64,000 nt of DNA from Sandaracinaceae bacterium (GCA_040218145.1 JAVJQK010000148.1:22424-86423), one strand, 5' to 3'. Shown: positions 45,142-54,658, numbered from the stretch's first letter. A program made the numbers and translations. Notes: generated by a model not told the origin, from the letters alone.

Positions 45142-48100
45142 ATGCAAGTCGCCTGTCCCTCCTGCTCCGCCGAATACCCCGTCGACGAGCGCCGGCTCCC
45201 CGCCAGCGGTCTGAAGATGCGGTGCCCGAAGTGCGGCGCGCGCTTTCACGTTCACCCCGACGGCCGCGTCGACCCGGCCGACAGCGGAGCCACGTCCAGC
45301 GGGGCCCGCTTCCCGAAGCCAGGCGCGTCGAAGCCGGGCGCCTCGAGACCGGGGCCCGCGGTGCCCAAGCCGCCCAGCGGCGCCTTCTCCGATCTGCCGG
45401 CGCCGAAGAGCGCGCAGAAGCCGGCGCAGAGGAAGGCGCCGATCGCGCCCGACTTCGGAGACGGGCTCGACCTGCCCGCGCCGAAGTCCGCGCGGAAGCC
45501 GCCTGCGCCGCCTGGCCCTCCCAAGCGGAAGCCCATCGCCCCGCCGCTCGGACAGGGCGACCTGGACCTGGATCTGCCGGCCGTCTCCCAGCGAGGCGCC
45601 GCGAAGGGCGCTCCCGGCAAGCCGCCCGCGCCGGAGCTCGACCTCGATCTGCCGGCGCCCAAGGCGTCGAAGCCGAAGATCGCGCCGCCCGTGCCCGATC
45701 TGGACCTCGACCTGCCCGCGCCCGTCTCGTCGCGCGGCGCCGCGGCGAAGAAGCCGATCGCGCCTCCCCTCGGGGATCTCGACCTGCCGGCGCCGCGCTC
45801 CGCCTCGCCGGGAACAGCCTCGCCTCGAACAGCCTCGCCTCGAACACCCGAGAAGCCCTCTGCGCCCGGCGGGTTCGACGACGGGCTCGATCTCCCCGCG
45901 CCGCGTCGCGCCGCCAAGCCGGCCGAGGACGACTTCGAGCTGGATCTGCCCGCGCCGCGGGGGCAGTCGCCTGCCGCGTCCGAGCCGGACGAAGAGATCG
46001 ACCTGCCGGCGCGCCGAGGCTCCGATCCCCGCACCGCGCCGACCCCGGCCGCCCCCGTCCCCGCGGCCGAGCCCGACATCGATCTGCCGGCGCGTCGCGC
46101 CGCGACCCGGCGGGATCCGCTGGACGATCTGGACCTCCCCGCGCCCAAGGCCGCCTCCGGCGGGGGCGCGTTCGGCGACCTCGATCTGCCCGCCCCGCGC
46201 CAGTCCGCCCCGCGCCAGGAGCCGAAGCCCGCGCTGGCCGACGACTCGCGCACGCCGTTCGACGATCTGGACCTCCCGGTGGCCCGTGACGGTGGCGTCG
46301 ATCTGCCCGCCGCCAAGGGCTTCGGCGACGTCGACCTGCCCCGGGCCAAGACCCGCTCGGTGATCGAGGAGGCGGACGAGGCCTTCGGGGATCTCGACCT
46401 CCCGATGCCCAAGTCGGTCCGGCCCGGCGGGCAGGACGACGGCTTCGGCGATCTCGACCTGCCGACGCCCAAGGGATCGACGGATCTCCCGGCGGCCAAG
46501 GGGGGCGGCTTCGGAGATCTCGACCTGCCCACGCCCAAGGGGAGCGCCGACCTCCCGGTCGCGAAGGACGACGGCTTCGGGGACCTCGACCTCCCCACCC
46601 CTCGCTCCGATCTCCCGATGCCGAAGGACGACGGCTTCGGGGATCTCGACCTGCCAGTGCCGCGCGGCGCCTCCGACCTGCCGGCGCCCGCCGAGTCCGC
46701 CGACCTCCCCGTCGCCCGGGGCGAGGCCGATCTCCCCGCCGTCAGCGGCGACTTCGACGAGCTCTCCCTCCCCGAGCCCCGCAGCCTCCCGCCGGGCCCC
46801 GCGCCGGTCGACGACGCGCCCGGGATCGGGATGGAAGAGGGGGACGTCCGGGACGCCTCGGGGCGCACCGGCTTGGGCGGCACCGCGTTCGGCGAGCTCG
46901 ACCTCGGTGAAGGCGGCGACGCCGACGACATGGAGTTCGCGGACATCCCGCAAGAGGGCGGGGCCGCGGGGGAGGCCCGGGACTCGCTTCCCCCGCCGCG
47001 GGTGGTCGCCCAGAAGAAGAAGGACGTCTCCGGGCCGAAGGCGCCGCGCAAGAACCGGGGCGTGCTCGTGGCGGCTGCCCTCCTCGGCCTGCTCCTCGCG
47101 GTCGGCGCCGGCCTGGGCTTCACCCCCTACGGCTACTTCGGCGTCTACTTCTTCGACCGGTTCATGCCCGGCGCGGGCGACCCGGCCCAGGTGCGCGCGG
47201 CCATCACGTCCGCGGAGGAGCTCGCCGCGAGCGACCGCTGGGCGGACGTGCGCCGCTCGATGATCGCCCTCGGCCGCGCGCGGAGCGAGGCGGGCCTGAA
47301 CCGCGAGCTGCTCGCGCGCAGCCTGGTGCATCACGCGCTCTTCCAGCTGCGCTTCGACGACGCCAGCGACACCGGCAAGGCCTCCCAGATCATGGCGCGG
47401 CTCCAGGAGCGAGGCGCGATGGACGGGCCCGAGATGGCGCTCGCCCGCGCCGCGAATCTGGCGCGGACGCGAAACCCCGCCGCGGGCCCGGCGCTCGCTC
47501 AGGCCCGCGCCCACGACGCCGCGGACCCCTACGTGGACCTGCTCGCGGGCGAGCTCGCGCTCGGCAACGGCGACCTCGGCGCCGCGCTCGAGGCGTTCGA
47601 GCGAGCGGCGGAGCACGGCGGCGGCACCCGCGCCCTCTGGGGGATCGCCCGCGCGCGCCTCGGCATGGGCGACGAGGCGGCGGCGGCGGCGGTCGACGCG
47701 GTGCTCGAGGCGACGCCGACGCACGGCGAGGCGATGGTCCGTCAGGCGCGCATGCGGCTCGAAGCCGGTGACGCCGAGGCGGCGATGCAGCTCGCGCGAC
47801 AGGTCACCGGGCACGAGCCGGTGGGCGAGGAGCGCCTCTGGTCGTCTCCGGGCGCGCGCGCCGAGGCGTGGACCCTGATCGGCAGCGTGCAGGAGCAGCG
47901 GGGGCGGCTGACCCAGGCGCTCGCCGCCTACGATCAGGCGCTCGAGGCCCATGACGCGCACGTGCCCGCGCTCCTCGGCGCGGGCCGCGTGCTCCTGCAC
48001 GATCGACCCAACGACGCGCTCGTCCGGTTCGAGTCGGTGCTCCAGGCGGAGGGCGCGGCCGACGGGATCGTCCCGAGCGGTCGCACCGCGCAGCAGGAGG

Positions 48101-49521
48101 CGCAGCTCGGGGCCGCGCGGGCGATGCTCGCCGCCGACCGCGTGCAGGAGGCCAAGGCGACCCTCGAGGGGCTGGCCGGCGCGCGCGAGGACGACGGTGA
48201 GGTGCTCCTCTGGCTCGGCCGCGCCGAGGAGGCGCTCGATCCGCCCAACCACGAGGCGGCAGAGCAGCACTACCGCGCCGCCATCCAGGCCGCGCCCGAC
48301 GGGTTCGCGCCGTACCTGGCCCTCGCGGAGCTCTTCCTCGACACCGAGCGCGGATCCGACGCGGGCGCGGTGCTCGCGCAGGCCTCCTCGCGCGTCGACG
48401 AGTCGGCGGACATGCGGCTCGCCCTCGGACGCTTCGAGATCCGCCGCAACAACCTGGCCGCCGCGATTCGCGAGCTGAACCGCGCGCTCCAGCTCGACGC
48501 GGATCTGCCGCCGGCGATCTTCGCGCTCGGCGTGGCCCACCGGCGCGCGGGGCATCTCGAGCGCGCGGCCGAGACCTTCGAGCGGCTCGCCCGGATCGAC
48601 ACCTCGCACCCGGGCCTCGCGCTCGAGCGAGGGCTGCTCTTCGAGGCGCGCGGCGAGTCCGAGCGCGCGGTGGCGTCCTACCGGGAGGCGCTCGAGGCCG
48701 CGCCGAACGACATGGATCTGCTGCTCCGGCTGGGCGCGGCGCAGGTGGCGGCGGGTCAGACCGACGAGGCCGAGGACACGCTCGAGCGCGTGCGCCAGTC
48801 GCGTCCCAACTCGGCCGAGGCCAATCACTTCATGGGCCGCGTCCAGTTCGCGCGCGGTCAGTACACCGAGGCGCTCGGCCCGCTGCGGCAGGCGGTGCGG
48901 CTCGATCCGTCGCGCGGCGAGTTCCACCTCTACGTCGGCTGGGCCGGGCTCGAGGCGGGCTCGCTCGGTGAGGCGCTCACGAGCGTCGAGGACGCGATCG
49001 AGCGCGACCCGAGCCTGGGCGACGCCTACTGGATCCGAGGGGAGGTCCTCCTCCGATCCGGGCGCCCGCGCGACGCGCTCGACGACCTGGTGCGCGCGCT
49101 CGAGCTCAAGCCGAGCCGCACCGAGATCTACGCCGCGATGGGCCAGGCGCACAACGAGCTGCGCAACCTCGCCGAGGCGGAGGCGGCCTATCAGCAGGCC
49201 GTCTCGCGCGTCGACGACAACGGTGAGTGGTGGTACCGGCTCGGGCGCCTCCGCATGGACCGCGGCAACCGCGGCGAGGCGAAGCTCGCGCTCGCCCGCG
49301 CCACGCTCCTCGGCGACGCGACGACGCCCCTGCCGGGGTGGCTCGCCGACGCGCACCGTCTCCAGGCGGACGCGATCCGGCTGGGCGGCAACCGCGGCGA
49401 GCGGCGCGAGGCCGTGCAGCACTACCGTCGGTACCTCGAGCTGGCCCCGGCCGGCGCGATCGACCGGGCCGACGTCAGGCGCACGCTCATGGATCTCGGC
49501 GAGGTCCCGCCCCCCGAGTGA
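45142..49521 (+). CDS. Zinc-ribbon, DLPxPK-repeat and TPR membrane protein
   Basis: A 1459-residue protein. Residues 1-40 are an MJ0042-type zinc ribbon with two CxxC pairs (MQVACPSCSAEYPVDE, MRCPKCGARFHV). Residues ~90-545 are disordered, with about 26 copies of a DLDLPAPK-like motif (DLDLPTPKG, SADLPVAKD, DIDLPARRA). A hydrophobic helix (VLVAAALLGLLLAVGAGLGF) near 638-660 crosses the membrane. The remaining ~800 residues are TPR-like helical repeats, e.g. AYDQALEAHDAHVPALLGAG, LNRALQLDADLPPAIFALGV and SYREALEAAPNDMDLLLRLG. The zinc ribbon and repeats are thus cytoplasmic and the TPR array probably periplasmic. Related zinc-ribbon proteins occur in myxobacterial motility and secretion systems, but no such genes are near. 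A multivalent scaffold is the likely role. Confidence 0.85.
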   Translation: MQVACPSCSAEYPVDERRLPASGLKMRCPKCGARFHVHPDGRVDPADSGATSSGARFPKPGASKPGASRPGPAVPKPPSGAFSDLPAPKSAQKPAQRKAPIAPDFGDGLDLPAPKSARKPPAPPGPPKRKPIAPPLGQGDLDLDLPAVSQRGAAKGAPGKPPAPELDLDLPAPKASKPKIAPPVPDLDLDLPAPVSSRGAAAKKPIAPPLGDLDLPAPRSASPGTASPRTASPRTPEKPSAPGGFDDGLDLPAPRRAAKPAEDDFELDLPAPRGQSPAASEPDEEIDLPARRGSDPRTAPTPAAPVPAAEPDIDLPARRAATRRDPLDDLDLPAPKAASGGGAFGDLDLPAPRQSAPRQEPKPALADDSRTPFDDLDLPVARDGGVDLPAAKGFGDVDLPRAKTRSVIEEADEAFGDLDLPMPKSVRPGGQDDGFGDLDLPTPKGSTDLPAAKGGGFGDLDLPTPKGSADLPVAKDDGFGDLDLPTPRSDLPMPKDDGFGDLDLPVPRGASDLPAPAESADLPVARGEADLPAVSGDFDELSLPEPRSLPPGPAPVDDAPGIGMEEGDVRDASGRTGLGGTAFGELDLGEGGDADDMEFADIPQEGGAAGEARDSLPPPRVVAQKKKDVSGPKAPRKNRGVLVAAALLGLLLAVGAGLGFTPYGYFGVYFFDRFMPGAGDPAQVRAAITSAEELAASDRWADVRRSMIALGRARSEAGLNRELLARSLVHHALFQLRFDDASDTGKASQIMARLQERGAMDGPEMALARAANLARTRNPAAGPALAQARAHDAADPYVDLLAGELALGNGDLGAALEAFERAAEHGGGTRALWGIARARLGMGDEAAAAAVDAVLEATPTHGEAMVRQARMRLEAGDAEAAMQLARQVTGHEPVGEERLWSSPGARAEAWTLIGSVQEQRGRLTQALAAYDQALEAHDAHVPALLGAGRVLLHDRPNDALVRFESVLQAEGAADGIVPSGRTAQQEAQLGAARAMLAADRVQEAKATLEGLAGAREDDGEVLLWLGRAEEALDPPNHEAAEQHYRAAIQAAPDGFAPYLALAELFLDTERGSDAGAVLAQASSRVDESADMRLALGRFEIRRNNLAAAIRELNRALQLDADLPPAIFALGVAHRRAGHLERAAETFERLARIDTSHPGLALERGLLFEARGESERAVASYREALEAAPNDMDLLLRLGAAQVAAGQTDEAEDTLERVRQSRPNSAEANHFMGRVQFARGQYTEALGPLRQAVRLDPSRGEFHLYVGWAGLEAGSLGEALTSVEDAIERDPSLGDAYWIRGEVLLRSGRPRDALDDLVRALELKPSRTEIYAAMGQAHNELRNLAEAEAAYQQAVSRVDDNGEWWYRLGRLRMDRGNRGEAKLALARATLLGDATTPLPGWLADAHRLQADAIRLGGNRGERREAVQHYRRYLELAPAGAIDRADVRRTLMDLGEVPPPE
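45411..46776 (+). repeat. Degenerate repeats encoding ~26 DLDLPAPK-like motifs
   Basis: Irregularly spaced short motifs within the linker of the zinc-ribbon/TPR gene. Near 46330-46690 they become almost regular (GFGDLDLPTPKG alternating with SADLPVAKD at 17-23 residue spacing), which indicates recent tandem duplication. Acidic-hydrophobic DLDLP is followed by a basic residue in most copies. Confidence 0.85.
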
Positions 49522-49576
49522 GCTTTTTCTCACAGGCGGGCTGGCCCGGGCCCGAAGCCGCGCCAGCCTGCGCGGC

Positions 49577-50146
49577 ATGACGACCCGCCTGACGATCCTC
49601 TGTGCCCTCCTCCTCTCGATCCCCGGCTGCGGGGGTGGCGACACCGCCGAAGCGAGCTCGCACGACGAAGCGCTCGCCGCGGGGGACGAATCGACCGCCC
49701 ACCACGCGCACGGCGAGAGCGAGAGTGAAGAAGAGGTCCAGAACCCCTCCGAGCCCGTCGAGACGCGCGAGGACGGCTCGCGCCTCTACGGCAGCGTCAT
49801 GAGCGAGACCGACGTCACGCCGCTCGCCACCATCCTCTCCGGGGCGAGCGAGTACGCGGGCCAGGTCGTGAAGACCGAAGGCGAGATCACCCAGGTCTGT
49901 CAGCGCATGGGCTGCTGGATGGAGATCCGCGCCGAAGAGGGAAGCCCCGGCATCCGCGTGCCCATGGCCGGCCACTCGTTCTTCCTCCCGCGCGATCTCT
50001 CGGGGAGCCGGGTCACCGTCGAGGGCACCGTCGTGGTCGCCGAGCTCGACGAGGAGACCCGCGCCCACCTCGCGGAGGAGGGCGGCGAGGCGCTCGACCA
50101 GGACGTGAGCATCGAGGCCACGGCCGTCCTCGTCTACGCGCGCTGA
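49577..50146 (+). CDS. DUF4920 domain lipoprotein
   Basis: A 189-residue lipoprotein: signal MTTRLTILCALLLSIPGC with lipidated Cys18. A polar spacer with HHAHGESESEEE follows. The C-terminal domain (LYGSVMSETDVTPLATILSG, VKTEGEITQVCQRMGCWMEI, VPMAGHSFFLPRDLSGSRVT) matches DUF4920, an OB-fold-like periplasmic family with a conserved CxxxGCW motif, seen here as CQRMGCW. The cysteine pair and upstream histidines could bind metal, but the function is unknown. The ATG at 49577 is the one that yields a signal peptide. It follows the zinc-ribbon/TPR gene by 55 bp on the same strand. Confidence 0.8.
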   Translation: MTTRLTILCALLLSIPGCGGGDTAEASSHDEALAAGDESTAHHAHGESESEEEVQNPSEPVETREDGSRLYGSVMSETDVTPLATILSGASEYAGQVVKTEGEITQVCQRMGCWMEIRAEEGSPGIRVPMAGHSFFLPRDLSGSRVTVEGTVVVAELDEETRAHLAEEGGEALDQDVSIEATAVLVYAR

Positions 50147-50331
50147 TCCACCCACGCGCTCACAGCTGGGCGCCAGGGGGCTTGCGTGACTCGAAGACCA
50201 GCGAGAGCGTGATCTGGCCGTGGCCCGGCTGGGTCACGTCCGCGAAGCCGAGCAGCGCCTGTGAACGCATCCTGCTCGACGGCGAGCCGCTCGGGGTGTG
50301 CCTGCCCCGGCGCTCGCCCGGTTGATCGTGG

Positions 50332-52860
50332 TCAGCGTCGTCGACGCAGCACCGCGAGGCCGAGGAGCGGGAGCAGCCAGAGCGCCGAGCCCGGGCTCCC
50401 GGATCCGCTCGCGCGGCAGCTGCACCCGCCGTCCATCCCCATCGGCAGCCCGGCGTCGGTCTCGCCCGCGTCGCTCTCGCCCGCGTCACGCTCCTCGCCC
50501 GCGTCGGGGAGGGGCATCGCCGCGTCCGCGTCCCCGCCCGCGTCGACATCGACGCCCGCGTCCGGCACGCCGGCGTCGCTGCACGTCGGGTCGATCGTGC
50601 CGCCGCACATCCCGGCGCCGTCGCACGCGTCGTCGAGCGTGCATGCGTCTCCGTCGTCGCAGCTCGTCCCGGCCGCGACCGGGTCGTTCGCGCAGCCCCC
50701 GAGCGCATCACAGGAGTCGGCCGTGCATGGGTTCATGTCGTCGCAGCTCACCGCGCTCCCCGCGCAGGCGCCCGCGCCGTCGCACGCGTCGGCCATCGTG
50801 CAGGCGTCTCCGTCGTCGCAGCTCGTCCCCGCCGCGACGGGATCGTTCGCGCAGCCGCTCAGCGCGTCGCAGGCGTCCGCGGTGCACGCGTTGCCGTCGT
50901 CGCAGGCGAGCGGGGTGCCCATCACGCAGACGCCGGCTCCGTCGCAGACCTCGTCGCCGTTGCAGGCGTCCCCGTCGCCGCACGCCGTGCCCGACGCGAC
51001 CGGCGCGCTGGCGCAGCCGGTGGCCGGGTCGCAGAGATCGGCGGTGCACGGGTTGCCGTCGTCGCAGCTCACGCTGCCACCGCCCGCGCAGGCGCCCGCG
51101 CCGTCGCAGGCGTCGGCCATCGTGCACGCGTCGCCGTCGTCGCAGCTCGCGCCCATCGCGACCGGCGCGTTGACGCACCCCGCGCTCGGATCGCACGAGT
51201 CGGCGGTGCAGGGGTTCATGTCCCCACAGGCGAGCGGTGCGCCCGCCGCGCAGACGCCGGCGCCGTCGCAGGTCTCGGCGCCGTTGCACGCGTCGCCGTC
51301 GCCACAGCTCGTCCCCGCGGTGACCGGCGTGTTGGTGCAGCCGCCGATCGTGTCGCAGGCGTCCGCGGTGCACGGGTTGCCGTCGTCGCAGGTCACGCCG
51401 CCGCCGACGCACGCGCCCATCGCGTCGCACGTGTCGGCGCTCGTGCAAGCGTCGCCGTCGTCGCAGCTCACGCCCGGGGTCGCCTCGCAGGCGAAGCGCA
51501 CGCACGCCTGGCACGCGCCGCAGTCCGCCGTCGTGCCGCAGCTCGTCGGGGCGCGCGGGAAGTCCACCGCGCTGTCGTCGGTGTCCTGCGTGTCCGGCGT
51601 GCGCGCCGCGATCTGACCCGTGGCGGGCGCGCTGCGCGCGGTGACGCCCGGGTAGCTCGCGGTGCCATAGGTCACCACGTCGAGCACGGTGTGTCCGACG
51701 CCGAGCGCGAGCAGCTGGTCGCCGGCCGCGAGCGCGACGTTGCCCGTGGCCCACACGGAGAGGTCGACCATGTCCGGCGTCATCGGGTCCGTGGCGAGCC
51801 ACTCCGCGTCCGCGCGCACCCCGTGCTCGGTGAAGAAGGCGGCTCCGTCCCGGGCCACCACGAAGGTGCCGCCCGCGGCGAGGGACGCGCCCGGGAACGA
51901 CGCCATGCCCTCGCCGCCGTCCGGGTCCTCCTCGTCGCCGAGGGAGTACGCGCCGAGGTCCAGCGCCGCGCCGGTCTGGTTGCGCACCTCGATCATCTCC
52001 GCGTTGGTCGGGGAGTGGATGAAGCGGGTGATCTGGAGCGGCGCGTAGGCGTCGCCGTCGGCCTCGAACCAGGCGTCGAAATGGTAGTCGAGCGTGGTCG
52101 AGGTCGTGAACTCGGCGAACGTGTTCGGGTACCCCGTGGTGCGCGGGTCGCCGTAGTCGCTGACCACGTCGAGCGCGTTCGACGTGCCCGGCCCGCCGAG
52201 GCCGATCGTGTTCCCGCTCGCGGTGTCTTCTCGGAAGGTCGCGATACTGAAGCGCGCCGCCGGAGCGGGACCCGAGGCGACCCCGAGCAGGCCCCACGGG
52301 ATCCCGATCTCCACCGTGGTGCCGACCACGGCGATCGTGCCCAGGCCGACGGTGCCGAAGCTCGGGTCGATCACGCGCACGGTGGCCGCTCCGCCCGTGG
52401 CCTGGGTCTGGATGAGGAATTCCCAGCGCGCGTCGTTCGAGACGGTGGTGTCGGCGAAGCCCGCGAAGAACGCCTGGCCGCTGCCCGGGACCCGATCGAG
52501 GTCGACGGCGATCTGCACCTGCGGCGGGTTCGGGCTCACCGGGGCGAGCACGTCGCCGGCCGCCTCGAGCCGGAAATAGAGGGCGGTGCGGTCGGCAGTG
52601 ATCGCGACGCGCACCAGGTCCGCGCCCTCCTCCGGCGTGACGAGATCGGTGCGGGAGTCGCCCGTCGGATCCAGCCAGATCAGCTCGCCCTCGCTCGCCG
52701 CGTCCCGCGCGACGATGCCGAGGTTGGCGTGGTTCGGGGCGCGCGTCAGCCACTCAGCGGGGCTTCCGTCCACCACCACGGGGTGCGCGAGCGCGGTCGC
52801 GCCGGGCGCCAGCGCGAGCACGAGGAGGGACAGCGGCGCGAGGGCGAGTCGGCGGGTCAT
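50332..52860 (-). CDS. Exported protein with lamin-tail domain, Cys-rich repeats and MYXO-CTERM-type tail
   Basis: An 842-residue protein with signal peptide MTRRLALAPLSLLVLALAPG (cut near ATALA). The N-terminal ~220 residues (FRLEAAGDVLAPVSPNPPQV, VEIGIPWGLLG) resemble a carbohydrate-binding DOMON/CBM9-like fold. Next is a lamin-tail-type domain (MIEVRNQTGAALDLGAYSLG and FPGASLAAGGTFVVARDGAA). From ~430 about nine Cys-rich repeats of 35-40 residues follow (SCDDGNPCTADLCDPATGCA type). After an Asp/Glu/Ala spacer the tail reads GGCSCRASGS, then a hydrophobic helix (ALWLLPLLGLAVL) and RRRR: the MYXO-CTERM layout. It is probably a surface adhesion or matrix protein. Sequence 50147-50331 after it holds only a short frame of doubtful meaning. 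Confidence 0.85.
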   Translation of the reverse strand: MTRRLALAPLSLLVLALAPGATALAHPVVVDGSPAEWLTRAPNHANLGIVARDAASEGELIWLDPTGDSRTDLVTPEEGADLVRVAITADRTALYFRLEAAGDVLAPVSPNPPQVQIAVDLDRVPGSGQAFFAGFADTTVSNDARWEFLIQTQATGGAATVRVIDPSFGTVGLGTIAVVGTTVEIGIPWGLLGVASGPAPAARFSIATFREDTASGNTIGLGGPGTSNALDVVSDYGDPRTTGYPNTFAEFTTSTTLDYHFDAWFEADGDAYAPLQITRFIHSPTNAEMIEVRNQTGAALDLGAYSLGDEEDPDGGEGMASFPGASLAAGGTFVVARDGAAFFTEHGVRADAEWLATDPMTPDMVDLSVWATGNVALAAGDQLLALGVGHTVLDVVTYGTASYPGVTARSAPATGQIAARTPDTQDTDDSAVDFPRAPTSCGTTADCGACQACVRFACEATPGVSCDDGDACTSADTCDAMGACVGGGVTCDDGNPCTADACDTIGGCTNTPVTAGTSCGDGDACNGAETCDGAGVCAAGAPLACGDMNPCTADSCDPSAGCVNAPVAMGASCDDGDACTMADACDGAGACAGGGSVSCDDGNPCTADLCDPATGCASAPVASGTACGDGDACNGDEVCDGAGVCVMGTPLACDDGNACTADACDALSGCANDPVAAGTSCDDGDACTMADACDGAGACAGSAVSCDDMNPCTADSCDALGGCANDPVAAGTSCDDGDACTLDDACDGAGMCGGTIDPTCSDAGVPDAGVDVDAGGDADAAMPLPDAGEERDAGESDAGETDAGLPMGMDGGCSCRASGSGSPGSALWLLPLLGLAVLRRRR

Positions 52861-52892
52861 CGCGGCCAGGGTAGCCGTGACTCAGGCCGGCG

Positions 52893-54245
52893 TCACGCCA
52901 CCGCGCCGTCCAGACCCGCGCGCGACAGGACCTTCTTGCCTTCACGGATGGCGTCCTTGCGCACCTTCGCTTCGTCCAGCGTGCGCAGGGTCCGCTCGCG
53001 CACCACCCACGCCCCGTTCACGAAGACGTGGCGGACGTCGCTCGCCGTGCACGAGTAGACGAGGCGCGTCATCGGGTCGCCGCCCGGCTGCGCGTGGAGG
53101 CCCTCGAGATCCACCACCATCACGTCGGCCTTCTTGCCCACCTCGATGGAGCCGGTCTGGTCTTCGATGCCGAGCGCGCGCGCGCCGTCGATGGTGGCCA
53201 TCGCGAGCGCGTCGGCGGCCGAGAGCGCCGCCGCGTCCATGCGCTTGACCTTGGCGAGGAGGGCGGCCTGGCGGAGCTCCGTCCACGCGTCCATCCGGTT
53301 GTTGCAGGGCGCGCCGTCCGCGCCGAGGCCGACCACGATGCCCGCCTCGCGCATGGCGACCACGTCCGCGATGCCGCTCGCGAGCTTCATGTTGGCGCTC
53401 GGGCAGTGCACGATGCGCGTGCCCGCCTTCGCGACCTTCTTCATCTGCGCCTTGGTCAGCTGCACGCCGTGCGCGAGGACCACGTGCGGCCCCTCGAGAC
53501 CCCACGCGGCGAGGGCGTCCACGTCGTCCATGCCGAGCGCGGCGCGCACCTCCGCCTTCTCCCCCGGGTGCTCGGCGACGTGGCTGTGGACCCGGAGTCC
53601 GCGCGCGCTCGCCTCCTTCGCGACCTCGCGCAGGAGCTTCTCGCTGCAGCTGAGGATGAAGCGCGGGCAGAAGCAGTAGCCGAGCCGCCCGTTCGCCGCG
53701 CCGTCCCACTTCTCCGCCAGGCGCAGGCTCTCTCTCAGGCTCGAGGAGCGCGACTCGCGCATGCTCTTCGGCACCCCGAGGCCCGCGTCCATCATCGACT
53801 TGCCGGCGAAGCCGCGGACGCCGCTCTCCTTCATCGCGCGGAAGATCGCCTCCTGGTGATGCACGCTCCCGAGGTCGAAGATCGTCGTGGTGCCGCCGCG
53901 CAGCATCTCCGCGAGCCCGAGCCGCGCGCTGGCCCGCATGGACCGCGCGTCGTGCGCGCCCTCGAGCGGCCAGATGCGCTCCCGGAGCCAGCGCAACAGC
54001 GGCAGCTCGTCGGCCATGCCGCGGAAGAGCGCCTGACAGAGGTGCACGTGCGCCTGGACGAAGCCGGGGACCACCGCGCACCCGCGCGCGTCGATCACGT
54101 GGGCGACGCCGCCGCGCGGCACCCGGCCCACCGCGGTGATCCGGTCGCCCTCGATGCACACGTCGCCGCGGACGACGCGCCGGCCGCCGTCCATCGTGAC
54201 CACCGAGCCGCCGCGGATGACGACGGTGTCGGCGACGCCGCTCAC
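52893..54245 (-). CDS. Amidohydrolase, 5'-deoxyadenosine deaminase-like
   Basis: A 450-residue metal-dependent amidohydrolase of the TrzA/MtaD type. Metal ligands: HVHL near 65, HSHVAEH near 225, the His in VVLAHGVQL near 262, and the catalytic Asp in GLGADGAPCNN. Sequence such as FRGMADELPLLRWLRERIWP and LGYCFCPRFILSCSEKLL is characteristic of proteins annotated as 5'-deoxyadenosine (or SAH/MTA) deaminases. It starts at a GTG overlapping the cytidine deaminase stop (GTGA), so it is the last gene of a nucleoside-salvage operon. That context supports a purine nucleoside substrate, though which one is not determined. Confidence 0.85.
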   Translation of the reverse strand: MSGVADTVVIRGGSVVTMDGGRRVVRGDVCIEGDRITAVGRVPRGGVAHVIDARGCAVVPGFVQAHVHLCQALFRGMADELPLLRWLRERIWPLEGAHDARSMRASARLGLAEMLRGGTTTIFDLGSVHHQEAIFRAMKESGVRGFAGKSMMDAGLGVPKSMRESRSSSLRESLRLAEKWDGAANGRLGYCFCPRFILSCSEKLLREVAKEASARGLRVHSHVAEHPGEKAEVRAALGMDDVDALAAWGLEGPHVVLAHGVQLTKAQMKKVAKAGTRIVHCPSANMKLASGIADVVAMREAGIVVGLGADGAPCNNRMDAWTELRQAALLAKVKRMDAAALSAADALAMATIDGARALGIEDQTGSIEVGKKADVMVVDLEGLHAQPGGDPMTRLVYSCTASDVRHVFVNGAWVVRERTLRTLDEAKVRKDAIREGKKVLSRAGLDGAVA

Positions 54246-54658
54246 GCGAGGTACCCCGGGCCGAAGGCGTGCGGGAGGAGCGCCTCGACGCTCGTCTCCA
54301 GGCGATCCCCGTCCACGCTCACGCACAGGACGGGGAAGGGCGGGGGCAGCTCGGCCAGCACCTGCCGGCACATGCCGCACGGCGCCGCCGCCTTCTCGCC
54401 CTTCGTCACCACCACCAGCGCGGCGAACGCCCGCTCTCCGGCCGCCACGGCCTGGCTGACCGCGCCGCGCTCCGCGCAGAGCGAGAGCCCATAGCTGGCG
54501 TTCTCGACGTTCGTCCCGACGTAGACCCGACCGCTCTCGCCGAGCAGCGCCGCGCCGACGCGATAGCCGCTGTAGGGCGCGTACGCCTCCTCGCGCACCG
54601 CGCGCGCGGCCGCCTCGAGGGCGTCCCAGTCCACCGTCTGTTCGTCGGGTTGGCTCAC
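54242..54658 (-). CDS. cdd: Cytidine deaminase
   Basis: A 138-residue homotetrameric-type cytidine deaminase that converts (deoxy)cytidine to (deoxy)uridine. The start is a GTG overlapping the phosphorylase stop (GTGA at 54655-54658). The substrate loop PYSGYRVGAALLGESGRVYV and NVENASYGLSLCAERGAV with zinc-ligand Cys and catalytic Glu (CAE) are present, as is the second zinc motif PCGMCRQVL. All active-site residues are intact. It lies between purine nucleoside phosphorylase and a 5'-deoxyadenosine-deaminase-like gene, so pyrimidine and purine salvage are coupled here. Confidence 0.95.
   Translation of the reverse strand: MSQPDEQTVDWDALEAAARAVREEAYAPYSGYRVGAALLGESGRVYVGTNVENASYGLSLCAERGAVSQAVAAGERAFAALVVVTKGEKAAAPCGMCRQVLAELPPPFPVLCVSVDGDRLETSVEALLPHAFGPGYLA

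Noticed and set aside
45136..49644. A 1502-codon open frame on the minus strand opposite the zinc-ribbon/TPR gene
   Set aside because: It is an antisense shadow produced by strong G/C third-position bias. Its product is Arg/Val/Leu-rich with no motif, while the plus strand has clear zinc-ribbon and TPR sequence.
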